From Dyadobacter sp. 676 (lineage in GTDB: Bacteria; Bacteroidota; Bacteroidia; Cytophagales; Spirosomataceae), in the NCBI RefSeq assembly GCF_040448675.1, contig NZ_CP159289.1, forward strand, positions 4,881,001 through 4,945,000: a stretch of 64,000 nt of DNA, read 5' to 3'. Numbering within the stretch: position 1 is the first letter of the stretch; each line of letters starts with the position of its first letter. Of the stretch, positions 1 to 9,888 are shown piece by piece. A program made the position numbers and the translations under genes. The notes below the pieces were generated by a model, which did no database searches, was not told the DNA's origin, and worked only from the letters and a program-made list of their open reading frames with translations.

Positions 1-27
1 CACTCTAAGTACAATCAAATGCTCAAT

Positions 28-60
28 ATGCCCGTAAATCAACCATTTGCGGGCATTTTG
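28..60 (+). terminator. Terminator-like hairpin
   Basis: An inverted repeat (28-39 with 45-56, one mismatch) with a 5-base loop is followed by a T-rich stretch. It probably ends a gene lying before the window. Confidence 0.55.
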
Positions 61-106
61 TTTTCTGCTAGCGATTGCAAAACATTCATTTTTTATCAAA
101 AGCCAC

Positions 107-160
107 GGGACGAATTCGGGACTGATCTGATCCTACCGAATTTGGTCCCGAATTCGTCCC
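107..160. repeat. Perfect 16-bp inverted repeat
   Basis: GGGACGAATTCGGGAC at 107-122 is repeated as its exact reverse complement at 145-160, around a 22-base spacer. There is no T-tract, so it is not a typical terminator. It lies about 70 bp beyond the end of the IS3 remnant and could be a small palindromic element, a protein-binding site or an RNA hairpin. The role is unknown. Confidence 0.8.
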
Positions 161-230
161 TTTAACACTTGTAAGGTGCTGTGAAACAGTAAGATGCTTA
201 CGAAATGAACATTGACGTCCTCCCAGGTAT

Positions 231-983
231 TCAGACGGTTAAAAGTAGAGTTTCCGGCGTTTCTTGATGTAAATTAACAAATTCCTTCGGGACCGTCCGC
301 GGCTGCGGTTAAATCATTCAGTGCGCTGTGCGGCCTGAAGTGGTTGTATTCCCATCGAAAGTCCTCGATCTTTTCTCTGGCATCGTCGAGAGATAAGAAC
401 CAATTGACGGAAAGCCATTCATCCCGGAACTTCCCGTTAACAGATCGCTCCGGCGACCCGGTCAACATACGGATTGTCTGTCGGTTTTCCAGGCCTTGAA
501 AAGTCCAGTGTAACACCATTCGAATATGCCCATAAGTCCATTTCCTTTGAAATAAATTCGCTGCCATTATCACATTGTATACGCTCTGGAAAGCAGCCTT
601 CTACCAAGCTGATTCGGCTCAGTTCAGCGACAACATCGCTCCCTTTTAGTGATTTTCCCGGAAGTAATCCTAGGCAAATCTTGCCGCCGGCCCCGTACAA
701 TTATCGACTACAGTTAATACCCGGAACCGTTCGCCGTTGTAGAGCGCGTCTTGGGCCGCAGTGGCCGCTACGCTACCAGCTTCTTCAATTGGGCGTTTTC
801 TTCCTCCAACTGGCGCAATTTTCGGAGCGCAGTAACCCCCCAGCCCACCATATTTCTTTTTCCAGGCAAAAAATGTTGCCTGAGAGACGCCCATTTGACG
901 ACAGATGTCTTCGACCCGCGTTCCGGCCTCAGATTGCCTAAGGGCATACGCAATCTGCACCCGGTGAATTTCGACTTTTTCAT
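231..983 (-). pseudogene. Degenerate IS3-family transposase (orfA + orfB)
   Basis: Reading on the minus strand from ATG 983, the orfA helix-turn-helix (VEDICRQMGVSQATFFAWKK) and the coiled coil (LRKLRQLEEENAQLKKL) are recognisable, followed by pieces of the orfB DDE integrase (DNGSEF, GKFRDEW, NHFRPHSALNDLT). The C6 run at 836-841 is one base too long. The middle of the element, from the end of orfA to the integrase core, is deleted, and a G+C-rich patch (754-770) sits at the join. Short G+C-rich insertions at 684-694, 446-461 and 291-306 break the orfB frame. Removing 16 nt at 446-461 gives the normal VESVNG, and removing 16 nt at 291-306 gives LTPKEF and a normal C-terminus ending at 231. 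It is not functional. The ends of the element could not be defined. Confidence 0.85.
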
Positions 984-1074
984 AGTGACAAATTACAATT
1001 TTGACCCGTTTTTGCCACCGAAAATCTCTATTTTCAGCTGTCTCGTTTGCGGGGGGAGGTCAGAGGGTAAAGCA

Positions 1075-1105
1075 AAAAGCTTGGTTGTATTGCAGCCAAG
1101 CTTTT
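1075..1105. terminator. Bidirectional terminator hairpin
   Basis: AAAAGCTTGG (1075-1084) pairs with CCAAGCTTTT (1096-1105) around an 11-base loop. A/T runs on both sides let it work in either direction. It lies just downstream of the minus-strand gene that ends at 1188. Confidence 0.7.
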
Positions 1106-1187
1106 CATTATTACAAATTTCCTCTCTCACACTAAGTAGGAGGCGATAGCACTTTGACAAGCGGATCGAGGTAATATAACCAGTTAG

Positions 1188-1583
1188 TCATCCCTTTTCA
1201 TCAAGTTGTAACTCCTTGAATAAGGTGACAAATTGCTCACACGCCTTTTTATCCTGCAAGGAGAGTGCCCAGTACGCCCGGCGAAAATTTGGATCGCTTA
1301 CCTTGGTTATGGCTGTCCCGTTTTGGAGAAAAAACTTGACTTGGTATTTCCCCCCGTCTCTTTCAGATCGGATAAGAGTAGTTTTGGCTAAGGGAACAAT
1401 CAAATCACCAATTTGGAGTGCGCGCTTGTCTGCCAAAAGATGGACAGATGTGGGCTGATCAGGCCCAGTTTGCTCTACAAGGGTTTGTAGTTGTGCTACA
1501 CTATTTGAACCTTTGATTTGTTGCGCATGGGCAGAACTGCACAGTAAGCAAATTGCAAACAGGTTATTAATGATATACTTCAT
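1188..1583 (-). CDS. Hypothetical exported protein
   Basis: This 131-residue protein begins with a clear signal peptide: a short basic start, a hydrophobic core ending in LCSSAHA, and then Q, the usual signal peptidase I style in this phylum. The mature part is hydrophilic and has no motif I recognise. It contains a segment about strength of charge balance rather than catalysis, with many K, D and E residues and one Cys. It stands alone between an IS3 remnant and a 560-bp gap, with a hairpin terminator downstream at 1075-1105. A periplasmic or secreted role is inferred from the signal peptide only. Confidence 0.6.
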   Translation of the reverse strand: MKYIINNLFAICLLCSSAHAQQIKGSNSVAQLQTLVEQTGPDQPTSVHLLADKRALQIGDLIVPLAKTTLIRSERDGGKYQVKFFLQNGTAITKVSDPNFRRAYWALSLQDKKACEQFVTLFKELQLDEKG

Positions 1584-1769
1584 AAGAGTTGACTAGGATT
1601 TGTTTTCAATCGTAAGATGCGATGGGCTGCATTTAGGTTGCATATAACTTTTGATATTGAAGTCGAGATCCCTCAGTTTTACGATAGAACCTAAACCTTA
1701 AAAGCCTATTGGTTCGCTTTGCATGGTATAATTATTGTTGCTTTTCCAACGGACCTATTACCCGATATT

Positions 1770-1883
1770 ATGCTAAGCACAACTGAAAAGATCAAAGAAG
1801 AAGCCCAGGCGGCTGCGCAGACTGTCAAGGATAATCAAAATGTCGGTAATTTGTATAATAAATCTAAGATTGTTGGGCTATAA
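1770..1883 (+). CDS. Possible 37-residue small protein
   Basis: A short open frame with an ATG start encodes a helical, charged peptide (TEKIKEEAQAAAQTVKDNQN) followed by a short basic end. It lies alone in the otherwise empty 1584-2148 gap, where I see no other gene. The composition is plausible for a small protein, but there is no family match I can name. Confidence 0.2.
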   Translation: MLSTTEKIKEEAQAAAQTVKDNQNVGNLYNKSKIVGL

Positions 1884-2148
1884 CTTGCCTTTTCATTGCT
1901 TGTTTTCCAAGTTCCATCAATACGAAAGCATTCGTTTTTAATTCAATCTCGGCCTTTCAGTTGTTGAGCAAGTTATAACTATTACTCATGTCATGCCCCG
2001 CTTGATGTCGCGCAATTTCTACAAAAGGCTGATAATTATGCGTACGGACGATAGATAACTATTTCCCTACCTTTTCACGTTGTAAAAAGCTGCAAGCCAG
2101 GCGTATGGCCTGGGGGTGCAGACAGCCTTAAAAAAATAACCGAAAAGT

Positions 2149-5100
2149 ATGAACCTGAAACCTTTACTGTTAACCGTGCTGGTTTTGCCGCTGTCGTTTA
2201 CGCAGCTTAAAGAACTACCCTCAGTCACCCAGCCCTGTGCTGCGCCACAGCCATCGCTGGCAGCTTTTAATGGATCTTTGGGAGGCCAGCCACTGAAAGG
2301 TCCCGAGATCGAAAAGTTAAAAGAAAGCGACTGGTACACAGCTGCGATGAAAAGCCTGCAAGAAAGCGAATACCATTTCAAGAAAACAGGGAACAGTTAC
2401 AGCACGCCCAACCGGAAAAACAACCTTCGTTTTCATTATGATGAAAACGGGTTTACCGTTCAGCCGCGCACTACCCGTATACCCGTTGGTGATTTCGATA
2501 TCAGCGCTACCCCGGATGAAATACAATACAAGACCCTGCCGGACTGGAAAGTCGCCTTTAACCTGGATAAGGAGCAAATTGGCCCGGGCACCTGGGAGAT
2601 TGCCGGAAGCAAAGCCGAATATAAAACCGAAAACGTCACCGTGCAGTATATCAACAACCAGGAAGGTATGCGGCAGAATTTTATTGTTCAGAAGCCTTTG
2701 TCGGATGATGAAGACCTGAAACTGAATTTCAGCGTACAGACCACATTGGAACAGCGGCTGAGCAGCGACCGGCTGCAATTTGTGCACGGGCAAAGCGGCG
2801 TGGTTTTGAATTACGAACAATTAAAGGTTTGGGATGCCACTGGCAAGATACTGGCAGCAAACTTCGAAAAAGACCACGGCGACTACGCTATTCGTGTCCA
2901 CACCCAGGGGGCGGTATACCCCATCACCATTGACCCGATCAGTACCACAGCCGCTGCCATGCTGGAATCTAACCAGGCGGCAGCGAATATGGGCTTTTCT
3001 GTTTCCAGCGCCGGGGATGTCAACGGGGACGGTTATAGTGATGTCATTGTGGGGGCGCGTACCTACGACAACGGCCAGAACAACGAAGGTGCCGCCTTCC
3101 TATATTATGGTTCGGCGACAGGCATCAGTACCGGTATTTCCACCATGCTGGAAAGCAACCAGGTCGGCGCGCAAATGGGCTATTCCGCCGCCAGCGCCGG
3201 GGATGTGAACGGGGATGGTTACAGCGATGTGATTGTCGGTGCTTACTCCTACGACAATGGCCAGGAAAACGAGGGGGCAGCCTTTATCTACCATGGCTCA
3301 GTCGCAGGGATCAGCACTACCGCAGCCGCGATGCTGGAAAGCAACCAGCCGAATGCGAGTATGGGCCTTTCTGTATCTAGCGCCGGGGATGTGAACGGGG
3401 ATGGTTACAGCGATGTGATTGTCGGTGCTTACTCCTACGACAGTGGTCAGTCAAACGAGGGGGCAGCCTTTATCTATCATGGCTCGGCCACAGGGATTAA
3501 TATGACTGCTGCTGCTATGGTCGAAAGCGACCAGGCGAATGCGAATATGGGCATTTCTGTATCGAGCGCCGGGGATGTGAACGGGGATGGTTACAGCGAT
3601 GTGATTGTCGGTGCTTACTCCTACGACAACGGTCAGGTAAACGAGGGGGCTGCCTTTGTCTATCATGGCTCGGCCACAGGGATCGACATGACAGCCGCTG
3701 CAATGGTGGAAAGCAACCAGTCAGTTGCATACATGGGGATCTCCGTGGCCAGTGCCGGGGATATAAATGGGGACGGTTACAGCGATGTGATTGCGGGGGC
3801 ATACTTCTACGACAATGGTGAAAGCGATGAAGGCGCTGCTTTTGTATACTATGGTTCTTCGACGGGGATCAGTACAACCGTTTCCACCATGCTGGAAAGC
3901 AACCAGGTTAATGCACGACTGGGGGGTTTCGGTGGCCAGCGCCGGGGATGTGAACGGTGACGGGTACAGTGATGTGATTGTGGGCGCATTCCTTTACGAC
4001 AACGGCCAGACCGATGAAGGGGCCGCCCTCGTATACCATGGTTCGGCGACAGGGGTTGTTACCGTGGGCCCGCAAATGCTGGAAAGTAACCAGGCCGGTG
4101 CACAAATGGGGTATTCCGCCGCCAGCGCCGGGGATGTGAATGGGGACGGATACAGCGATGTCATCGTCGGGGCCGATCAATACGACAACGGCGAAACCGA
4201 TGAAGGGGCCGCTTTTACCTATCACGGCTCAGCGACAGGGGTCAGTACTACTGCTTCTGCCATGCTGGAAAGTAACCAGGCGATCGCCAGTATGGGACTT
4301 TCGGTGGCCAGCGCCGGGGATGTGAATGGGGATGGGTATAGTGATGTGATTGTGGGAGCCCCAGGGTACGACAACGGTGAACCCAGTGAAGGTGCGGCCT
4401 TTGTATATCATGGATCTTCCGGTGGGATTAATACCACGGCGACGTCCATGGTGGAAAGCAACCAGGCAAATGCCAGTATGGGCTATTCCGTGGCCAGTGC
4501 CGGGGATGTGAACGGGGACGGTTACAGTGATGTCATCGTAGGAGCACTCTATTATAGCAATGGACAAGAAGAGGAAGGAATCGCTTTCATCTATCAGGGT
4601 TCAACATCAGGGATCAGTACCACGGCCGCTGCCACGCTGGAAAGCAACCAGGCCGGCGCGCAGATGGGCATTTCTGTTGCCAGTGCCGGGGATGTGAACG
4701 GGGATGGGTACAGTGACGTGATCGTGGGAGCTATCGATTATAGTAATGGGCAGAATGAGGAAGGAGCTGCTTTTATCTACCACGGTTCAGCATCAGGGAT
4801 CAATGCCACCGCCGCTGCCGTCGTAGAAAGCAATCAGGCAGGTGCCATCATGGGTTGTTCGGTATCCAGCGCCGGGGATGTGAACGGGGATGGTTACAGC
4901 GATGTGATCGTCGGCGCTCAAAACTACGACAATGGCGATAACAATGAGGGGGCCGCATTTATCTACCATGGCTCAGCCACGGGGATCAGTACCACCTTCG
5001 CCGCTATGGTAGAAGGCAACCAGGGAGGTGCAGGAATGGGCTCGTCTGTAGCCGGTACCGGAGATGTGAACGGTGACGGGTACAGCGATGTCATTGTGGG

Positions 5101-6478
5101 CGCATACTTTTACGACAACGGCGAATCCAATGAGGGGGCTGCCTTTATCTATCATGGCTCGCCGGCAGGGATCAATACCACCGCCGCGGGTATGATCGAA
5201 AGCAACACGGCAGGTGCAAGTATGGGCGTTTCTGTGGCCAGCGCGGGGGATGTGAACGGGGATGGGTACAGCGATGTCATCGTAGGGGCGTATCGGTACT
5301 CCAATGGTCAAAGTGCCGAGGGGGCTGCCTTTATCTACCTGGGCTCAGTCACCGGGATTAATACAGCAGCTACGACCATGTTAGAAAGCAACCAGTCCGG
5401 TGCCTTAATGGGCATTTCTGTATCCGGTGCCGGTGATGTAAACGGGGACGGGTACAGCGATGTCATCGTCGGGGCGAATCAATACGACAACGGCCAGACT
5501 GATGAAGGTGCCGCTTTTGTATATTATGGCAACCAGGCAACGATCAGTAACCGCAATAACCTGAACCTGTACAATGTTGACCTTGCCACCCCGATCAGCA
5601 GCAGCAATTTTCCGCTTGCCAGCTTCGGCACAGGCCTGTATGTCAAATCCTTCCTGGGCAGGGCGAAAGGCAAGCTGGTTTGGGAAACCAAGGTCAGCTA
5701 CGAGCCTTACAGCGGCACTCCCATTACCAACAGTGTTCTGTACACCTCCCGGCAACCCGGCTTTACGGACCTGACGGTAATGGGTACCGAGCTTAAAAGC
5801 CTGGTGGCCAAGCAAGCAGGAAAGTACACCAAAGTAAGGGCCAGGGCCCAGTATGACCCGGTGACAGCTATCACCGGACAGATGTATGGCCCATGGCGGT
5901 ATGTACCTTCCCTGACTGCTGGTACAGGCGGCGCTTTGCCGGTAGATTTGATCTCGTTCAAAGTCGCCTGGCAGCAGCAGGGCCGGACGGCGCGCGTCAA
6001 CTTTGTGACCGAGAATGAAAGCGAGATCTGTTGCTATGAAGTCGAGAAAAGCGACAATGGCTTTCATTTCAATGTGATCGGCCATCTGGATGCCAGAAAT
6101 GCCGCGGAGACGCATACCTACAACTTTATTGACCTTCAGGCCAATGGCAAAAAACAGTACTACCGCTTAAAGACTATCCATGCTACGGGTGAGACCGATT
6201 ACAGCCGGATTGTTTTGTTGCAGGATAAAACGGTGACGGAAATCCTGGTCTTCCCCAACCCGACAGCCGATGTATTGCAGCTGCAACTCAACAGGGCTTA
6301 TAGCAACATCCAGGTGCAGATTGTAAATAGTGCAGGGAGGGTGGTCCAACAACTTTCGGCCAGCCCGGATGCCAATCAAACGATCAAAATCCCTGTTAGC
6401 AATCTGATGACGGGTAGCTACTTTTTGTTTATGCGGACTGAGGAAGATAAACAGGCCATACAGTTTATCAAACAATGA
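2149..6478 (+). CDS. FG-GAP repeat surface protein with T9SS sorting domain (one frameshift)
   Basis: The full protein is about 1440 residues: a signal peptide (MNLKPLLLTVLVLPLSF), an N-terminal beta-rich region, 14 tandem 62-residue FG-GAP/integrin-alpha-type repeats, a linker domain, and a C-terminal T9SS type A sorting domain (VFPNPTADVLQLQL onward). Each repeat carries the calcium-loop motif GDVNGDGYSDVIVGA. The frame breaks in repeat 6 at a run of six Gs (3921-3926). With five Gs the frame reads on as ARLGVSVASAGDVNGDGYSD, exactly the repeat pattern, so the two halves are one gene. Proteins of this design are exported by the type IX system and anchored or released at the cell surface, where propeller repeats usually bind ligands or other proteins. 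The break may be a base-calling error, a real mutation or a slippage switch. Confidence 0.85.
2959..5564 (+). repeat. Fourteen tandem 186-bp repeats
   Basis: Repeat starts fall at 2959, 3145, 3331, 3517, 3703, 3889, 4076, 4262, 4448, 4634, 4820, 5006, 5192 and 5378. Every period is exactly 186 bp, except the one holding the extra G, which is 187. Strong nucleotide identity around the GGGGATGTGAACGGGGA core suggests recent duplication or gene conversion. Confidence 0.95.
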
Positions 6479-6483
6479 AAATC

Positions 6484-6521
6484 GTCCTGCAAGCTGTAGT
6501 TAATTCAACGGCTTGCAGGAC
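6484..6521 (+). terminator. Hairpin after the FG-GAP gene
   Basis: GTCCTGCAAGC (6484-6494) and GCTTGCAGGAC (6511-6521) are perfect complements, 5 bases after the stop codon. There is no strong T-tract, so it may act as a 3' stabiliser or a terminator. Confidence 0.6.
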
Positions 6522-6812
6522 TTACCCAAATTTTGCCTACCTTTTTTGAGGCGTGCCTGCTCTGTACAAAATGATGTGTGAGATTACGCGTTCTTGGAGC
6601 TGAACATCAATTGTTATCGAAGAGTAACTTATTACCCCCTTAGGCTTACCATTTCACCCCAGGCTTAGAGCTTTACTCTAAGTACCTTTTATTTAGCCTC
6701 GCTGGTAATAGTCACTGCCAACAATAGGGTTACCCTTCCCTACTTAACATATCGCTACTTATGCGTCCTAACATATGCTACTGATTATTGTGTACAATAA
6801 CTTGGTAACATT

Positions 6813-7178
6813 ATGTATATTAGCATATTAGGTAGAAATAAAAAAAGTAGAAAATCGCTGCTTTTCAAACGAAAGGTTGTCGAGACATTCCGGGCGGAGA
6901 TTGCCACCGCAGACCAGATCCAACAGACGCTGCACATTTCGCAGACCGAGCTCCGCCGTCTTAACCGGTGGTATTTCAAGCATCGCTTAAAGCCATATTT
7001 ATTTCTTGAATCATTTATTCAGACTATGAAAAAGAAAACTGATGCGTCGTATCTGAAAGCCCTGGAACAAAGGCTTTTGGAAACGGAAAAGGAAAACCGG
7101 TTCCTTCGACTTAAAGCCGAAGCATTTGAAACTGCCATACAGATCGCGGAAGAACACTGGGCGGCCAGCGCGGTTTAA
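6813..7178 (+). pseudogene. IS3-family orfA, truncated by an insertion
   Basis: This is the helix-turn-helix and leucine-zipper half of the transposase. An HTH-like segment (TADQIQQTLHISQTELRRLN) is followed by the conserved coiled coil (YLKALEQRLLETEKENRFLR). The family normally continues AEEHFNIPILKKSG. Here, after AEEH (codon ending 7157), 16 bases (7158-7173, 14 of them G or C) intervene and lead to a stop at 7176. Deleting them joins CAC to TTTAACATTCCGATC and restores FNIPILKKSG up to the slippery site. The start codon is the first ATG and the true start could be internal. Confidence 0.75.
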
Positions 7179-7190
7179 CATTCCGATCCT

Positions 7191-7197
7191 AAAAAAG
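7191..7197 (+). other. A6G slippery heptamer for -1 frameshifting
   Basis: AAAAAAG lies at the orfA/orfB junction, the standard programmed frameshift signal of IS3-family elements. In the present sequence, the upstream insertion (stop at 7176-7178) keeps ribosomes from reaching it in frame. Confidence 0.6.
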
Positions 7198-7207
7198 TCT
7201 GGCCGCG

Positions 7208-8112
7208 GTGGCGTACCACCCAAACAACGAAAGGCTGACCCGTCGCTACCCGCTTGCAGGTATGGAACAGCTTACTAAATTGCCGCGTCGGCCGATTGGA
7301 TTGTCAAGACAAGCCTGGTATGCGGCTGCCAGGCGTCGTGAGAAGAAATGCTTCGAGCAAGACCTTATCCTTGGTGAAGTCCGTCGTATCAGGCGGCAGA
7401 TTCCTGGAATTGGAACTGCGAAATTGCACGATTTAATGAAGGATTTTGTGTGTGGCCACCAGATAAAGCTTGGTCGCGATAAGTTGCATAAATTATTGAA
7501 AGACAATAATTTATTATCACAACGAAAAGACAAATGCGTCAGGACGACCAACTCTGAGCACTGCTATTGCAAGTACCCAAACCGAGCTAAGAACCTGATA
7601 CCCAAACGTGCCAATGCACTTTGGGTGGCCGATATGACCGCGCGGCGGCCGCCTATATCCCATTGGGTTCCAACTTCGTGTACCTGTCGGTGATCCTGGA
7701 TGCCTACTCACGCAAAATTGTCGGCTGGCACCTGGACAAAACTATGCAGGCGCAGGGATCGGTACAAGCCTTGGACATGGCCCTGTTGTCCAGAACAAAT
7801 CCTTCGCAACCACTGATCCACCATTCTGATCGCGGCGTGCAATACTGCTCATGGAAATACGTCAACCGGTTGAGAAACGAAAACGTGTCCATCAGCATGG
7901 CTGAAAGCGGCGACCCGAATGAGAATGCAATGGCCGAACGCGTCTTCCGAACACTGAAGGAAGATTTTAAACTGAGAGGTTTTCTTTCTTTTTCAGCAGC
8001 AAGCACTTCTATCGAACGGGCCATTCAAGCCTATAATAACCTTCGACCACACGCCTCAATCGGATATCTGGCGCCCAACCAGGCGCATCGACGCTCAGGC
8101 CCGCTCGACTAA
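7208..8112 (+). pseudogene. IS3-family orfB (DDE integrase), frameshifted
   Basis: The N-terminal part (RRYPLAGMEQL, SRQAWYAAARRREKK, GIGTAKLHDLM) and the rve integrase core are in different frames. The catalytic residues are all visible: D in LWVADMT, D in HHSDRGVQY and E in NAMAERVFRTLKE, with the family C-terminus NLRPHASIGYLAPNQAH. After ADMT, a 14-base insertion (7640-7653, 14/14 G or C, containing GCGGCCGC) shifts the frame; without it the sequence reads ADMTYIPLGSNFVYLS. A 12-base in-frame G+C-rich patch (7283-7294) interrupts the normal KL-IGLSRQAWY. The element is therefore dead as written, but very recently so: the rest is undecayed. Confidence 0.85.
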
Positions 8113-8208
8113 AATGGTATCCGTATAAAAAAGTGCGGTTCGGAAATATCCAATACGGCGCTCATTTTCAGCAAACTGGCTAGCTGTCAACGCTATTCCG
8201 TAGCATAC

Positions 8209-8242
8209 GGAGTATGTAAGCCATACCTGGTTTACATACTCC
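8209..8242. terminator. Hairpin downstream of the azoR operon
   Basis: GGAGTATGTAA (8209-8219) and TTACATACTCC (8232-8242) form a perfect 11-bp stem with a 12-base loop. It lies 18 bases past the end of the minus-strand operon. There is no T-tract. Confidence 0.5.
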
Positions 8243-8259
8243 AACACTTTTGATGAGCA

Positions 8260-8895
8260 TTACGCCAAGTCCGATATGCTGAGCATCACGGGTTCGATCA
8301 TGGAAATGAGTAACTGTCGCTTCTCGGCGGCCTGTGTATTATCCAGGAATGCGGTGGCTTGCAACGGCAGGTAGTAGACCGAATTGAGCCCAATGCATCC
8401 GAAGGCCGCTGAAAGATATGGCGTCAGGAAGTCAGGCTGGTTAGCCCGGTCCCCGGCGAAGACGGCACCTGCGGCAATGCCGACAAAGACGGGCCGGTCT
8501 CGCAGCATTCCGACCTTCCCGGCTGGGGTCGACCGCATCGTCCGATCAACACGGAGAATCTGGTCAATCCATGCCTTTAGCACGGAGGGGATCGTGAAGT
8601 TATTCATCGGTGTTCCGATCACAATCACATCGCAGGCCTCGATCTCTCGAATTAGATGCTCAGACAAACGCACGGCGTCTCCACACGGATCGATAGCCGC
8701 CAGCGTCACAGGTGTTGCTAACGCTGCCGCATAATCTGACGCCGTGTGAGGTATCGGTATCGGTTCGTATCCAAGGTCTCGACGACTGATATTTGCATCA
8801 GGATGGATCGTCAGGAGCTTTTCTACTATTGAAGCCGAGAGTTGACGGCTGTGCGAATCGGCTCGCGGGCTACAATCAATATGAAGAATATTCAT
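8260..8895 (-). CDS. azoR: FMN-dependent NADH-azoreductase
   Basis: This 211-residue flavodoxin-fold quinone/azo reductase reduces azo compounds and quinones with NADH, using FMN, in the cytoplasm. The N-terminal FMN phosphate loop (MNILHIDCSPRADSHSRQLS) and the family signature around residues 97-112 (GTPMNNFTIPSVLKAWIDQI) are clear, and the length matches AzoR. It is the last gene of a four-gene minus-strand operon; its ATG overlaps the stop of the upstream reductase by one base, so translation is likely coupled. The neighbours point to defence against electrophiles, quinones or nitro compounds. Confidence 0.9.
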   Translation of the reverse strand: MNILHIDCSPRADSHSRQLSASIVEKLLTIHPDANISRRDLGYEPIPIPHTASDYAAALATPVTLAAIDPCGDAVRLSEHLIREIEACDVIVIGTPMNNFTIPSVLKAWIDQILRVDRTMRSTPAGKVGMLRDRPVFVGIAAGAVFAGDRANQPDFLTPYLSAAFGCIGLNSVYYLPLQATAFLDNTQAAEKRQLLISMIEPVMLSISDLA

Positions 8896-9809
8896 TAATG
8901 TACACGTATAATCGTTTTTCCCTTTGCCGGGCTCGAAGGATTGAAGGCGGCGATGGCATCATCCAAGCCGGCAATAGTTCCAATATTTGTTTTTAGCTTG
9001 CCCTCTCGCACTCGTTGAACGAGCTCAGTTAATTGTCTGCGATCGGCTTCAACTATGAAATCTATCGTACGACCGTCGATGGGGCGCGCATCAGTCGGCC
9101 CGGCGATAGTCACCAGCGTCCCTCCGGGGCGAATGACACCTGCGGACGGAGTAGTAATCTCACCACCCAGGACATCGAAAACCAGATCGACATTACCAAC
9201 GTCTTCCAGCGTTCCATTATCGAGATCGATATATTCGTGTACGCCAAACTCATGGGCTGTCTGGCGACCGCTCGCGCGCCCAGTTCCGATGATGTAAGCA
9301 CCCGCCTGGCGCGCCAGCTGAACTGCCATTGAACCGACTACCCCTGCGGCACCATGAATTATTACGCTTTGTCCCGATTGAAGGCGGCCGTGCTCGAAGA
9401 GCCCCTGAAACGCGGTTAAGCCGGGCATAACCAGAGCAGCGCCGATCGTGAAGTCAACATCGCCCGGAAGTGGGGCTAGGTTTCGCGCTTCAATAGCGAT
9501 GTATTCAGCCAGGGAGCCATCGCGAAACCAGTCAGCCAGGCCAAATACGCGCTGTCCGATGGAAAGTCCGGTTGTCCCATAGCCCAAGGCAGTAACGATT
9601 CCGGAAAATTCGTGTCCGGGAATCGACGGGGTCCGGTCACGATCGAGCCGATCCGTCCATGTTGATGGCCATGCAAGCTCATCGAAAGTGAACCCCGAAG
9701 CATGAACTTGAACAACTACTTCGTTCATCGCCGCAGCGGGGTCCGCTCGTTCCGCCAGCTTCATTCCGGCTGTGCCTTCAGCCTCATTTGTTACGATAAT
9801 CGCTTTCAT
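8895..9809 (-). CDS. NADP-dependent zinc-less alcohol dehydrogenase / quinone oxidoreductase-like protein
   Basis: This 304-residue medium-chain dehydrogenase/reductase has an N-terminal GroES-like fold (GHEFSGIVTALGYG at about 61-74) and a Rossmann fold with the nucleotide loop HGAAGVVGSMAVQLARQAGA. It lacks the zinc-binding cysteines of true alcohol dehydrogenases, as in quinone oxidoreductases and enoyl reductases. It probably reduces quinones or activated double bonds with NADPH. It is the third gene of the detoxification operon and overlaps azoR by one base. The exact substrate cannot be told from sequence. Confidence 0.85.
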   Translation of the reverse strand: MKAIIVTNEAEGTAGMKLAERADPAAAMNEVVVQVHASGFTFDELAWPSTWTDRLDRDRTPSIPGHEFSGIVTALGYGTTGLSIGQRVFGLADWFRDGSLAEYIAIEARNLAPLPGDVDFTIGAALVMPGLTAFQGLFEHGRLQSGQSVIIHGAAGVVGSMAVQLARQAGAYIIGTGRASGRQTAHEFGVHEYIDLDNGTLEDVGNVDLVFDVLGGEITTPSAGVIRPGGTLVTIAGPTDARPIDGRTIDFIVEADRRQLTELVQRVREGKLKTNIGTIAGLDDAIAAFNPSSPAKGKTIIRVH

Positions 9810-9888
9810 AATTTACCTCCGTTTCTATAAAGGTTGTTGACTATATTGTAAGCTTTGTATTCAACATTATTTGTGAGCCTGACCGGGA

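Larger units (their letters stand above)
6813..8112 (+). mobile_element. IS3-family insertion sequence, disrupted
   Basis: The element holds an orfA/orfB pair of the IS3 family with an A6G slippery site between them, as expected for frameshift expression. It differs in sequence from the IS3 remnant at 231-983. Both orfs are interrupted by short G+C-rich insertions (7158-7173, 7203-7218, 7283-7294, 7640-7653). I could not identify the terminal inverted repeats or a target duplication, so the limits given are those of the coding parts. Confidence 0.8.

Noticed and set aside
2959..5564. Regular repeats as a possible CRISPR-like or satellite array
   Set aside because: The period is 186 bp, in frame and coding for FG-GAP units; there are no unique spacers.
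2067..6475. Many long open frames on the minus strand opposite the FG-GAP gene
   Set aside because: They mirror the codon pattern of the tandem repeats (GFAVVVxVxAxND-type text) and lack starts, signals or family motifs; they are shadows.
7203..7218. The patch CCGCGGTGGCG looks like part of a common cloning-vector polylinker
   Set aside because: Only 11 bases match and the neighbouring patches do not continue any polylinker order, so I do not call it vector sequence, although contamination or engineering cannot be ruled out.
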